Assembly: GCF_947487575.1 (NCBI RefSeq)
Contig: NZ_CANKXG010000013.1
Location: 1-64,000, forward strand
Direction of reading: 5' to 3'
From: an uncultured Algibacter sp.
Lineage (GTDB): Bacteria; Bacteroidota; Bacteroidia; Flavobacteriales; Flavobacteriaceae
DNA length: 64,000 nt
Within the stretch, counting starts at the first letter, position 1. Every line of letters begins with the position of its first letter. The notes beneath the pieces are model-generated. The model saw only the letters and a program-made list of their open reading frames with translations. It was not told the origin of the DNA and did not search any database. Both the position numbers and the translations under genes were made by a program. This document shows positions 1 to 7,313 of the stretch, piece by piece.

Positions 1-198
1 ACAATCATATGATTGTTCAGTTTTAATTAATAAATTTAATCCTTTAATAATCTGTATCGACTATTTAGGACTAGACACTCATTGAGAATCAAACTTTTTC
101 GTAATGTGAAAATCTGTTTAAATTGACCTTAGTTTTTAAGTCATGAGATTATCACTCTATTAGGTTATTATCGAAACTTCTCGTAATGACTGATTCTT

Positions 199-3100
199 TT
201 AAGCTTCCTCAATCAACACCCATTCCCCTTTAGCAATTAAAGGTTCGGCTTGTTTGTACTTTAAAGTTTTGTTTTCACCATTCATAACGTGCTTAATAGT
301 CACACGGTCGTTACGTCCAATTTTTGGTTTATCACGTACAATGGTTTCCACCACTTCTTGTTGGCGTTGTGTATTTCCTGCAGCTCTATTTTGTGCAGAA
401 CGCTCATCTAAATTAGGAATTTCGTCTTTTTGTACGTTAAGCTTTTCTTGCTTTCTAGCTCTAGCTTCTTGGATGGTGTCTTGTGTTTCTTGAGGCAATT
501 CACCTTTAAATAAGAATGAAATAACATCTTTATTCACTTCATCAATCATCGCTTTAAATAACTCAAAAGACTCAAATTTATAAATCAATAAAGGATCCTT
601 TTGCTCATGAACAGCCAATTGCACCGATTGCTTTAACTCATCCATTTTACGTAAATGTGTTTTCCAAGCATCATCAATAATCGCTAATGTAATGTTCTTT
701 TCAAAATCGTTAATTAATTGCTTACCTTGAGTTTCATAAGCCTTTTCAAGGTCAGTAACCACATTCAAACTCTTAACACCATCAGTAAAAGGTACAACAA
801 TACGCTTGAATTTATCGCGCTGATTTTCATATACATTTTTAATTACTGGGAAAGCAATATCTGCGTTACGCGCCATTTTTTCTCTGTAATGTTCAAAAGC
901 GGCTTTGTATATTTTTGATGTAATCTCTTGAGCCGATAATTTTTCAAATTCATCTTCAGTAATTGGAGAGCTCATTGAGAAATAACGAATCAATTCAAAC
1001 TCAAAGTTTTTAAAATCGTTAGCACCTTTATTAGTTTCAGCAATGCCTTCCGAAGTGTCGAAAATCATGTTTGCTAAATCGACACGTAAACGTTCTCCGT
1101 TTAAGGCGTTGTAACGACGCTTGTAAACCACCTCACGTTGGGCATTCATAACATCATCATATTCTAATAATCGCTTACGAACACCAAACTGATTTTCTTC
1201 AACTTTTTTCTGCGCACGCTCAATAGATTTTGAAATCATAGAATGCTGAATTACTTCGCCTTCTTTCAATCCCATTTTATCCATCATTTTAGCAATACGC
1301 TCAGAACCAAATAAACGCATCAAGTTGTCTTCAAGAGACACGTAAAATTGTGAACTTCCTGGATCTCCTTGACGACCAGCACGACCACGTAACTGCCTGT
1401 CTACACGACGCGAATCATGACGCTCGGTACCTACAATGGCTAATCCACCAGCGGCTTTAACTTCGTCAGATAATTTAATATCCGTACCACGACCTGCCAT
1501 ATTGGTGGCAATAGTTACTTGTCCTGCATTACCAGCTTCAGCAACAATATCAGCTTCACGTTTATGCTGTTTTGCATTTAATACGTTGTGCGGTATTTTA
1601 CGAATACTCAACATTTTACCAAGTAATTCAGATATTTCAACCGATGTTGTACCAATTAAAACCGGACGACCTGCTTGAGATAGTTTGGTAACCTCTTCTA
1701 TTACAGCATTATATTTTTCACGTTTTGTTTTATAAACCAAATCCTCTCTATCATCACGAGCAATAGGGCGGTTGGTAGGTGTTTCAAGAACATCTAATTT
1801 GTAGATTTCCCAGAACTCGCCAGCTTCTGTTAATGCCGTACCTGTCATACCAGACAGCTTACGGTACATTCTAAAGTAATTTTGTAATGTTACAGTTGCA
1901 AAAGTTTGAGTGGCGTCTTCAATTTTTACATTTTCTTTCGCTTCAATCGCTTGGTGTAATCCATCAGAATAACGACGGCCATCCATAATACGCCCCGTTT
2001 GCTCATCAACAATCATTACTTTATTCTCCATTACCACATACTGTGTGTCTTTTTCAAATAAAGCATAAGCTTTTAGTAATTGGCTTAGCGTATGGATACG
2101 CTCAGATTTTACTCCAAATTCTTTAAATAATTCTTCTTTAAGCGTCGCTTCTTCTTCAGCCGAAAGGCCTTGTTTTTCAATTTTATCAACCTCAAGGCCA
2201 ATTTCTGGTAAGATGAAAAAATCTGGATTATCCTTTCCAGAAATGTATTCTACACCTTTATCCGTTAATTCAACTTGATTATTTTTCTCTTCAATAACAT
2301 AGTACAATTCCGCATCAACCTTTGGCATTTCGCGGTTATTGTCTTGCATATAAAAATTCTCAGTTTTTTGAAGTAGTTGTTTAACACCTTCTTCAGATAA
2401 AAACTTAATAAGTGCTTTGTTTTTAGGAATACCTCTGTAAACACGTAACAACTGAAAACCACCTTCTTTAGTGTCACCGTCTTTTATTAATTTTTTAGCC
2501 TCGGCTAAAACTCCAGTTAAATATTTACGCTGTACAGAAACAATATCGTCAACTTTAGGTTTTAATTCTGTAAATTCATGGCGGTCACCTTTTGGAATAG
2601 GCCCAGAGATAATCAACGGTGTACGCGCATCATCAACTAATACAGAATCGACTTCATCAATAATACCAAAATGGTGCGGACGCTGTACTAAATCGTCTAT
2701 TGAGTGCGCCATATTATCGCGCAAATAATCAAAACCAAACTCGTTATTGGTACCATAAGTAATATCTGCATTATAGGCTTTTCTTCTTGCTTCAGAGTTT
2801 GGTTGGTGGTAATCAATACAATCCACACTCATACCGTGGAACTGAAAAATAGGCGCCATCCATGCGCTATCACGTTTTGCTAAGTAATCATTTACCGTTA
2901 CTAAATGCACACCTTTTCCTGCCAAAGCATTTAAATAAACAGGTAGTGTAGCCACTAAGGTTTTACCTTCACCCGTTTGCATTTCGGCAATTTTACCTTG
3001 GTGCATCGCTACACCACCAATTAACTGCACATCATAATGTATCATGTCCCAAGTAATTGGTTTTCCCGCAGCATCCCAAGAGTTTGCCCAAACCGCTTTA

Positions 3101-3555
3101 TCGCCATCCAAAACTACATAATCTTTTTCACCAGAAACACTTCTGTCAAATTCATTTGCAGTTACAGTAATAGAGGTGTTATTTACAAAACGTTTAGCAG
3201 TTTCTTTAACTACAGCAAAAGCTTCAGGTAAAATAGCATCTAAAACATCTTCGGTAATTTTGTAAGCCTCATCTTTTAAGCGGTCAATTTGTTCGTAAAT
3301 TTCTTCACGTTTATCAATATCTTCAGTAGTTTCAGCTTTTTCTGTTAAATCAGCCATTTGCTTATCAACATCCGCATTAGCTTCAGCAATTTTTGCTTTA
3401 AACTCAGCAGTTTTAGCTCTTAATTCATCATGAGATAAAGCTTCTAGTGCAGATTCAAAAGCTTTGATTTTATCAACATATGGAGATATAGCTTTAACGT
3501 CTTGTTTGGCCTTATCGCCAACAAATATTTTTAATACAGAATTTAAAAAACTCAT
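199..3555 (-). CDS. secA: Preprotein translocase ATPase SecA
   Basis: SecA is the cytoplasmic motor that pushes preproteins through SecYEG. Visible motifs are Walker A in MQTGEGKTL near residue 195, the Walker B region DEVDSVLVDDAR near 303, and the helicase region QLRGRAGRQGDPGS near 725. At 1118 residues it is longer than the roughly 900-residue proteobacterial form. Much of the extra length is an insertion after LIISGP (about residues 325-430), which is usual in Bacteroidota. The protein ends GEWVLIEEA and lacks the Cys-rich zinc/SecB-binding tail of E. coli SecA. The ATG lies at 3553-3555 on the minus strand, with a TAnnTTTG box about 77 bases upstream. It appears to be monocistronic. Identification is essentially certain. 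Confidence 0.98.
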   Translation of the reverse strand: MSFLNSVLKIFVGDKAKQDVKAISPYVDKIKAFESALEALSHDELRAKTAEFKAKIAEANADVDKQMADLTEKAETTEDIDKREEIYEQIDRLKDEAYKITEDVLDAILPEAFAVVKETAKRFVNNTSITVTANEFDRSVSGEKDYVVLDGDKAVWANSWDAAGKPITWDMIHYDVQLIGGVAMHQGKIAEMQTGEGKTLVATLPVYLNALAGKGVHLVTVNDYLAKRDSAWMAPIFQFHGMSVDCIDYHQPNSEARRKAYNADITYGTNNEFGFDYLRDNMAHSIDDLVQRPHHFGIIDEVDSVLVDDARTPLIISGPIPKGDRHEFTELKPKVDDIVSVQRKYLTGVLAEAKKLIKDGDTKEGGFQLLRVYRGIPKNKALIKFLSEEGVKQLLQKTENFYMQDNNREMPKVDAELYYVIEEKNNQVELTDKGVEYISGKDNPDFFILPEIGLEVDKIEKQGLSAEEEATLKEELFKEFGVKSERIHTLSQLLKAYALFEKDTQYVVMENKVMIVDEQTGRIMDGRRYSDGLHQAIEAKENVKIEDATQTFATVTLQNYFRMYRKLSGMTGTALTEAGEFWEIYKLDVLETPTNRPIARDDREDLVYKTKREKYNAVIEEVTKLSQAGRPVLIGTTSVEISELLGKMLSIRKIPHNVLNAKQHKREADIVAEAGNAGQVTIATNMAGRGTDIKLSDEVKAAGGLAIVGTERHDSRRVDRQLRGRAGRQGDPGSSQFYVSLEDNLMRLFGSERIAKMMDKMGLKEGEVIQHSMISKSIERAQKKVEENQFGVRKRLLEYDDVMNAQREVVYKRRYNALNGERLRVDLANMIFDTSEGIAETNKGANDFKNFEFELIRYFSMSSPITEDEFEKLSAQEITSKIYKAAFEHYREKMARNADIAFPVIKNVYENQRDKFKRIVVPFTDGVKSLNVVTDLEKAYETQGKQLINDFEKNITLAIIDDAWKTHLRKMDELKQSVQLAVHEQKDPLLIYKFESFELFKAMIDEVNKDVISFLFKGELPQETQDTIQEARARKQEKLNVQKDEIPNLDERSAQNRAAGNTQRQQEVVETIVRDKPKIGRNDRVTIKHVMNGENKTLKYKQAEPLIAKGEWVLIEEA

Positions 3556-3631
3556 GAGTGTAATTTTATATATTTTATCTAGGATTACCCTAGGTTTTCG
3601 TTGTTACTAATATTGTCTTTTAAAAGACATT

Positions 3632-3639
3632 CAAAGATA
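3632..3639 (-). promoter_or_regulatory. Probable secA promoter -7 box
   Basis: Read on the minus strand this is TATCTTTG, a perfect match to the Bacteroidota -7 consensus TAnnTTTG. It implies a leader of about 70 bases before the secA ATG. No clear -33 TTG at ideal spacing was seen, so this rests on the -7 box alone. Confidence 0.5.
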
Positions 3640-3650
3640 CATTTTAGAAC

Positions 3651-3681
3651 AAAAAAAAAAGCCTCAAATCGAGACTTTTTT
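3651..3681 (-). terminator. Intrinsic terminator after the DUF2795 gene
   Basis: On the minus strand, a run of A is followed by GTCTC, a short loop and GAGGC, then ten T. The G/C stem has one mismatch and is extended by the flanking A and T runs. It lies 19 bases beyond the stop of the DUF2795 gene and just upstream of the secA promoter, so it probably insulates secA. Confidence 0.65.
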
Positions 3682-3700
3682 AAATATTCTTTATGCTTTA

Positions 3701-3922
3701 TTAATATTCATCTTCATTCCAGAGGTAATCCTCGTCGGTAGGGTAATCAGACCAGATTTCTTCAATAGAGTCATAAGAGTCTCCTTCATCCTCAATAGAT
3801 TGTAAATTTTCAACAACCTCTAAAGGTGCTCCTGTTCTAATAGCGTAATCTATCAATTCGTCCTTTGTCGCTGGCCAAGGTGCATCACTTAAATACGATG
3901 CCAATTCTAATGTCCAATACAT
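3701..3922 (-). CDS. DUF2795 domain protein, small acidic
   Basis: A 73-residue acidic protein (MYWTLELASYLSDAPWPATK at the N-terminus). The segment ELASYLSDAPWPATKDELIDYA and a following hydrophobic helix match the small DUF2795 family, which is very common in Flavobacteriaceae. The C-terminal third is dominated by Asp and Glu (EDEGDSYDSIEEIWSDYP). No enzymatic motif, signal peptide or membrane segment is seen, so it is probably cytoplasmic. Function is unknown. It has its own TATTTTTG -7 box 20 bases upstream and a terminator downstream, so it is transcribed alone. The family assignment comes from recognising the sequence pattern. Confidence 0.85.
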   Translation of the reverse strand: MYWTLELASYLSDAPWPATKDELIDYAIRTGAPLEVVENLQSIEDEGDSYDSIEEIWSDYPTDEDYLWNEDEY

Positions 3923-3942
3923 TTCTTAGTGTTTAATTTCTG

Positions 3943-3950
3943 CAAAAATA
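3943..3950 (-). promoter_or_regulatory. Probable -7 box of the DUF2795 gene
   Basis: On the minus strand this reads TATTTTTG, a perfect TAnnTTTG match, 20 bases from the ATG. The short leader is typical of Bacteroidota promoters. No experimental support is available. Confidence 0.5.
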
Positions 3951-4091
3951 ATTTTTTAGTTTAAACACACAAGAAAAAAATGAATTATTTAATCAATAAT
4001 TATAAGAACGTATTCTTTTGTACTCTAAACACCTACAAATTATTCCTGCGGGTTAATAATAATTAAGCAAAATCACTCTTTATTAATAAAA

Positions 4092-4182
4092 TTTTGGCGT
4101 TACCACAAGGGTCGGGCTTTACGTTCCAAGTCCTCGCACCTCCTACGTCGGGCTGTGGGCTATCCACTTCAATCCCTAACGC
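4092..4182 (+). repeat. Dispersed flavobacterial intergenic repeat, copy A
   Basis: A GC-richer island between the DUF2795 gene and the cobalamin adenosyltransferase gene. It begins TTTTGGCGTTACCA, continues with GGTCGGGCTTT, and ends TCAATCCCTAACGC. The same three blocks occur in the same order, inverted, at 54630-54760. The interior contains a decayed hairpin (ACGTTCCA against CCTACGT) and a second CGGGCTGTGGGC block. Short open frames over this island are fortuitous. I recall similar elements in other Flavobacteriaceae genomes but cannot search for them here. Confidence 0.75.
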
Positions 4183-4193
4183 GGGCAAGTCTG

Positions 4194-4221
4194 CAGTCAT
4201 CAGTATACAGTCAACAGTTTT
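4194..4221 (+). repeat. Four-unit degenerate heptamer tandem repeat
   Basis: Four consecutive heptamers share CAGT: CAGTCAT, CAGTATA, CAGTCAA and CAGTTTT. The array directly follows intergenic repeat copy A in the 3906-4267 spacer. The rest of that spacer is A/T-rich with no recognisable gene. Confidence 0.6.
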
Positions 4222-4267
4222 TGTTTTTTGCATACTTTTTAACTTCAAACTTCTGTCTTCAAGCTTT

Positions 4268-4840
4268 TTACTTTTTCTCAGGAATCCACTTAACTTCATT
4301 TGCTTGCAAATCAGATGACAACTTTCGTGCCAATACAAAAAGATAGTCAGAAAGACGGTTTAAGTACGTTAAAGCATTTGCCTCAAAAGGTTCTAAATCA
4401 TTAAGTGCAGAGGCTAAACGTTCCGCTCTACGGCACACACAACGTGCTATGTGACAGAATGACACCGTTTGATGTCCACCAGGCAATACAAAATGCGTCA
4501 TTGGTGGTAAAGCGCCGTTCATGGTATCCATTTCCTGCTCTAAAAGCTTAATATCTTCAGTAGAAATTTTTTCAATATTTAAACGTTCCTTACCATTTTT
4601 TAAAATCGCCTTTTCAGGATCAGTTGCCAAAATAGCCCCAACAGTAAAGAGTTTGTCTTGAATAGTCATCAACAATTTTTGGTAATGCAAATTAATATCC
4701 TGATCACGAATTAACCCCAAATGCGAGTTTAATTCATCAACAGTTCCGTAGCTTTCAATTCTTATATGGTGTTTTGGTACTCGTGTTCCACCAAATAATG
4801 CTGTGGTACCTTTGTCTCCTGTTTTAGTGTAAATCTTCAT
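4268..4840 (-). CDS. PduO-type corrinoid adenosyltransferase
   Basis: ATP:cob(I)alamin adenosyltransferase, which moves the 5'-deoxyadenosyl group of ATP onto cob(I)alamin to make adenosylcobalamin. The N-terminus carries the ATP-binding signature KIYTKTGDKGTTALFGG, followed by the conserved E-S-Y-G-T-V-D-E-L-N segment. The helical core contains HIARCVCRRAERL, the family's conserved Arg-rich motif. Length (190 residues) and a single domain match stand-alone PduO-type enzymes. It starts at an ATG and is divergent from the OmpA-like gene at 5003. No cobalamin biosynthesis or B12-dependent enzyme gene is adjacent, so it probably serves salvage of imported corrinoid. Confidence 0.93.
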   Translation of the reverse strand: MKIYTKTGDKGTTALFGGTRVPKHHIRIESYGTVDELNSHLGLIRDQDINLHYQKLLMTIQDKLFTVGAILATDPEKAILKNGKERLNIEKISTEDIKLLEQEMDTMNGALPPMTHFVLPGGHQTVSFCHIARCVCRRAERLASALNDLEPFEANALTYLNRLSDYLFVLARKLSSDLQANEVKWIPEKK

Positions 4841-4966
4841 ATCACGAAGTTATAGTATTTTTAAGAGTTTTACAAAGCCTATAAAATCAATAAAAGTTGT
4901 TAATATCTTCTTTGTAAATTAAGATTTATCCTGTTAATTTGTAAGTAATTTATGGATTGAAAAAAT

Positions 4967-4974
4967 TAAATTTG
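4967..4974 (+). promoter_or_regulatory. Probable -7 box of the first OmpA-like gene
   Basis: TAAATTTG matches TAnnTTTG and lies 28 bases upstream of the ATG at 5003. A TTTG at 4938-4941 could be the -33 element but is spaced slightly wide. The box runs into an 18-base palindrome. Confidence 0.5.
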
Positions 4975-4989
4975 TTATAGCTATAACAA
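4972..4989 (+). promoter_or_regulatory. 18-base perfect palindrome at the predicted start site
   Basis: TTGTTATAGCTATAACAA is a perfect inverted repeat that overlaps the end of the -7 box and covers the expected transcription start of the OmpA-like gene. A symmetric site here is what an operator for a dimeric regulator would look like. It could equally form a small hairpin at the 5' end of the mRNA. Confidence 0.45.
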
Positions 4990-5002
4990 CAACTCTCTTA
5001 TT

Positions 5003-7090
5003 ATGAAAAAATTCATATTACTACTACTCGTAATTACATTTTCATTAATTACTGAAGCACAATCACATATTGGGTTTCTTTCAGATAATTACAGTGGGGT
5101 TCACGGCGTTATTTCTAACCCAGCAAATATTACCAATTCTCCTTTTAAAATTGATATAAACCTTGGTGGAGTCAGTGTTTTTGGAAGCAATGATTATTTT
5201 GGAATAAATATATTAGATGCGACAAAAGATGGTTATAATTTCGATTTGGAGTCAAAAAAACACCCTAAGGATGCAAATAGCGGATTTATAAATGTCGATG
5301 CTTTGGGGCCTTCATTTATGTTTAATATTAATAAAAAAAGCACTTTGGCAATCTTTACAAGAGCTAGAGCTTTTGTTAATGCAAATGAGCTTAATGGTAC
5401 CACAATAGCCTCGATAGATGATGATACAACATACGATTATAATTTTGAAGAGTCTTATTTCAACATATTAGCTCACTCTTGGGCGGAATTTGGTGTTACT
5501 TATGCAAGAACGGTTTTAGATAAAGAGCAACACAGTATAAGTGGAGGTTTAACTTTAAAATATTTAAAAGGTTTAGGAAGCGTTTTTACCTTAGGAAAAG
5601 AGATTGTAGTTGATTATGATGATGACGGTACAGACCTTGGTGGTGGAGAAACAACAGGTAGTATATCAACTAGCGGAAATTTAACTTATGCACGTTTTGC
5701 TGATTTTGATAATGATAATTATGATTATGAAACACCTGATAATGCTAGTGGCTTTGGCGTTGACCTTGGTGTAGTTTATGAGTGGAGGCCAAGTTATGGT
5801 GATTATAAAGTTAATGATTCTACTAATAATAATTTCAACCATAAAAATGAATACAAATTAAAAATAGGAATATCTGTTACAGATATAGGTTTTGTAGATT
5901 ATAAAGACGGTAAAAAAGAAGCTTTTAATATGGCGATTTCCGATTTGAATGAAGATAATTTTGATGGAACCGATGATATAGGAGATTTTCTAAATACTTA
6001 TTTTACAAGAGCTAATACTGCAACAGGTTATAAAATTGATTTACCTGCAGCACTTCATGTAAATGTTGATTGGAATATAAATGGTAAAATGTATTTAAAT
6101 TTAAATACAGATTTTTCATTGATGTCTGAAAGTAGAATAACGGCAAACAGAGTGTCGAATGTAGTGTCATTAACACCTCGTTATGAAAGCAAATGGTTTA
6201 GTTTTTATTTGCCTTTAAGTGTTATTGAAAATAATGGTTTTAGAATGGGTGCAGGCTTCAGAGCGGGACCATTGTATGTTGGTTCTGGATCTCTGATTTC
6301 TGCCTTTACAAGTGATAATAACCGAGGAGCAGATGTTTATGCAGGGATGAAAGTACCTATTTACCATAATGTTCCTAAGGATAAAGATGGTGACGGTATT
6401 ATTGATAAACTGGATGATTGCCCAGAAATACATGGGTCAGTTGAAAATAATGGCTGCCCTTGGCCAGATACCGATGAAGATGGTGTATTAGATAATGTTG
6501 ATGAATGTCCACAGGAAGCAGGTCCAGAAGATAACAAGGGGTGTCCATGGGGAGATAAAGATGGCGATTTAATTTTAGATAATGTAGATGCTTGTCCTGA
6601 TTTATTTGGTCCAGAAGAAAATAATGGGTGCCCATATAAAGATACCGACGAGGATGGTGTATTAGATAAAAATGATGATTGTATTGATCAAAAAGGTACA
6701 GTGGCTAATAATGGCTGCCCTGAAGAAGTATTACAAAAACTTCAAAAAACTTTAAATGATTATGCTAAAGTTATACTGTTTAATTATGGAACATCTTCTT
6801 TAAGCAAGGAGTCTGATAAAGTGTTGTTAGATATTATAGCCGTTTTAAAAGTATACCCTAATGCTTCATTTACTATTGAGGGACATACTGATAGTATTGG
6901 TAGTTATAAGTTGAACAAAATACTATCTGAGAAAAGAGCTAATGCCGTTAAAGATTATTTGGTTAAAAACGGAATAGATGCAAGTAGATTGTCTGCCATA
7001 GGATATGGGGAGAGAAGACCAATTGCGACTAATATGTATAAGCACGGCAGAGCTAAAAACAGAAGGGTAGAAATTAACCTAGTTAAATAA
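5003..7090 (+). CDS. Outer-membrane OmpA-family protein with DUF5723 and TSP3 repeats
   Basis: A 695-residue envelope protein with three parts. A signal peptide (residues 1-19, ending TEAQ) leads into a long beta-rich DUF5723-type region (IGFLSDNYSGVHGVISNPANI). Four thrombospondin type-3-like calcium-binding repeats (DxDxDG...DxCP, about residues 458-575) follow. The protein ends in an OmpA peptidoglycan-binding domain (about 590-695) with the EGHTDSIGS and AKNRRVEINLVK motifs. The beta region is presumably an outer-membrane barrel and the C-terminus a cell-wall anchor, so a structural or adhesive role is likely. A near-identical architecture follows at 7314, so the pair arose by tandem duplication. 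Confidence 0.9.
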   Translation: MKKFILLLLVITFSLITEAQSHIGFLSDNYSGVHGVISNPANITNSPFKIDINLGGVSVFGSNDYFGINILDATKDGYNFDLESKKHPKDANSGFINVDALGPSFMFNINKKSTLAIFTRARAFVNANELNGTTIASIDDDTTYDYNFEESYFNILAHSWAEFGVTYARTVLDKEQHSISGGLTLKYLKGLGSVFTLGKEIVVDYDDDGTDLGGGETTGSISTSGNLTYARFADFDNDNYDYETPDNASGFGVDLGVVYEWRPSYGDYKVNDSTNNNFNHKNEYKLKIGISVTDIGFVDYKDGKKEAFNMAISDLNEDNFDGTDDIGDFLNTYFTRANTATGYKIDLPAALHVNVDWNINGKMYLNLNTDFSLMSESRITANRVSNVVSLTPRYESKWFSFYLPLSVIENNGFRMGAGFRAGPLYVGSGSLISAFTSDNNRGADVYAGMKVPIYHNVPKDKDGDGIIDKLDDCPEIHGSVENNGCPWPDTDEDGVLDNVDECPQEAGPEDNKGCPWGDKDGDLILDNVDACPDLFGPEENNGCPYKDTDEDGVLDKNDDCIDQKGTVANNGCPEEVLQKLQKTLNDYAKVILFNYGTSSLSKESDKVLLDIIAVLKVYPNASFTIEGHTDSIGSYKLNKILSEKRANAVKDYLVKNGIDASRLSAIGYGERRPIATNMYKHGRAKNRRVEINLVK

Positions 7091-7096
7091 AAGTTG

Positions 7097-7131
7097 TCTC
7101 AACTTATGTTTATTAACACGCTGAGATTTTT
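7097..7131 (+). terminator. Weak candidate terminator after the first OmpA-like gene
   Basis: TCTCA and TGAGA form a 5-base stem around a 20-base loop, followed by TTTTTAT. The stem is short and the loop long, so this is only a candidate. The rest of the 7091-7313 spacer is A/T-rich and leads into the promoter of the second copy. Confidence 0.3.
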
Positions 7132-7254
7132 ATATTAATTCATTTACAAATTAGTAACTATCAATATTTTATATTTTAAAAAAATCACAATCTAATACTC
7201 TTATTATTAGTTGTTTACGTTATTTTTTCGTGATAAAACACATGGTAATATGCG

Positions 7255-7290
7255 TTTTGTCGATAAAATTATTACTTTTGTCGATAAAAT
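7255..7290 (+). repeat. Two direct 15-base repeats upstream of the second OmpA-like gene
   Basis: TTTTGTCGATAAAAT occurs at 7255-7269 and again at 7276-7290, exactly 21 bases apart (two helical turns). Each unit is nearly palindromic (TTTT-TCGA-AAAA core). The second unit overlaps the predicted -7 box. A weaker relative (TTTTCGTGATAAAA) lies about 30 bases further upstream. The arrangement suggests paired operators. Confidence 0.55.
7273..7280 (+). promoter_or_regulatory. Probable -7 box of the second OmpA-like gene
   Basis: TACTTTTG matches TAnnTTTG and lies 33 bases upstream of the ATG at 7314. It is embedded in the second of two direct repeats, so a protein bound there would compete with RNA polymerase. 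Confidence 0.5.
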
Positions 7291-7313
7291 ATATTTTAAC
7301 CTAAACTAAAATT

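Noticed and set aside
4063-4346. Short open frames on both strands over the intergenic repeat
   Set aside because: They lie within a dispersed repeat and the tail of the adenosyltransferase gene and have no protein family character.
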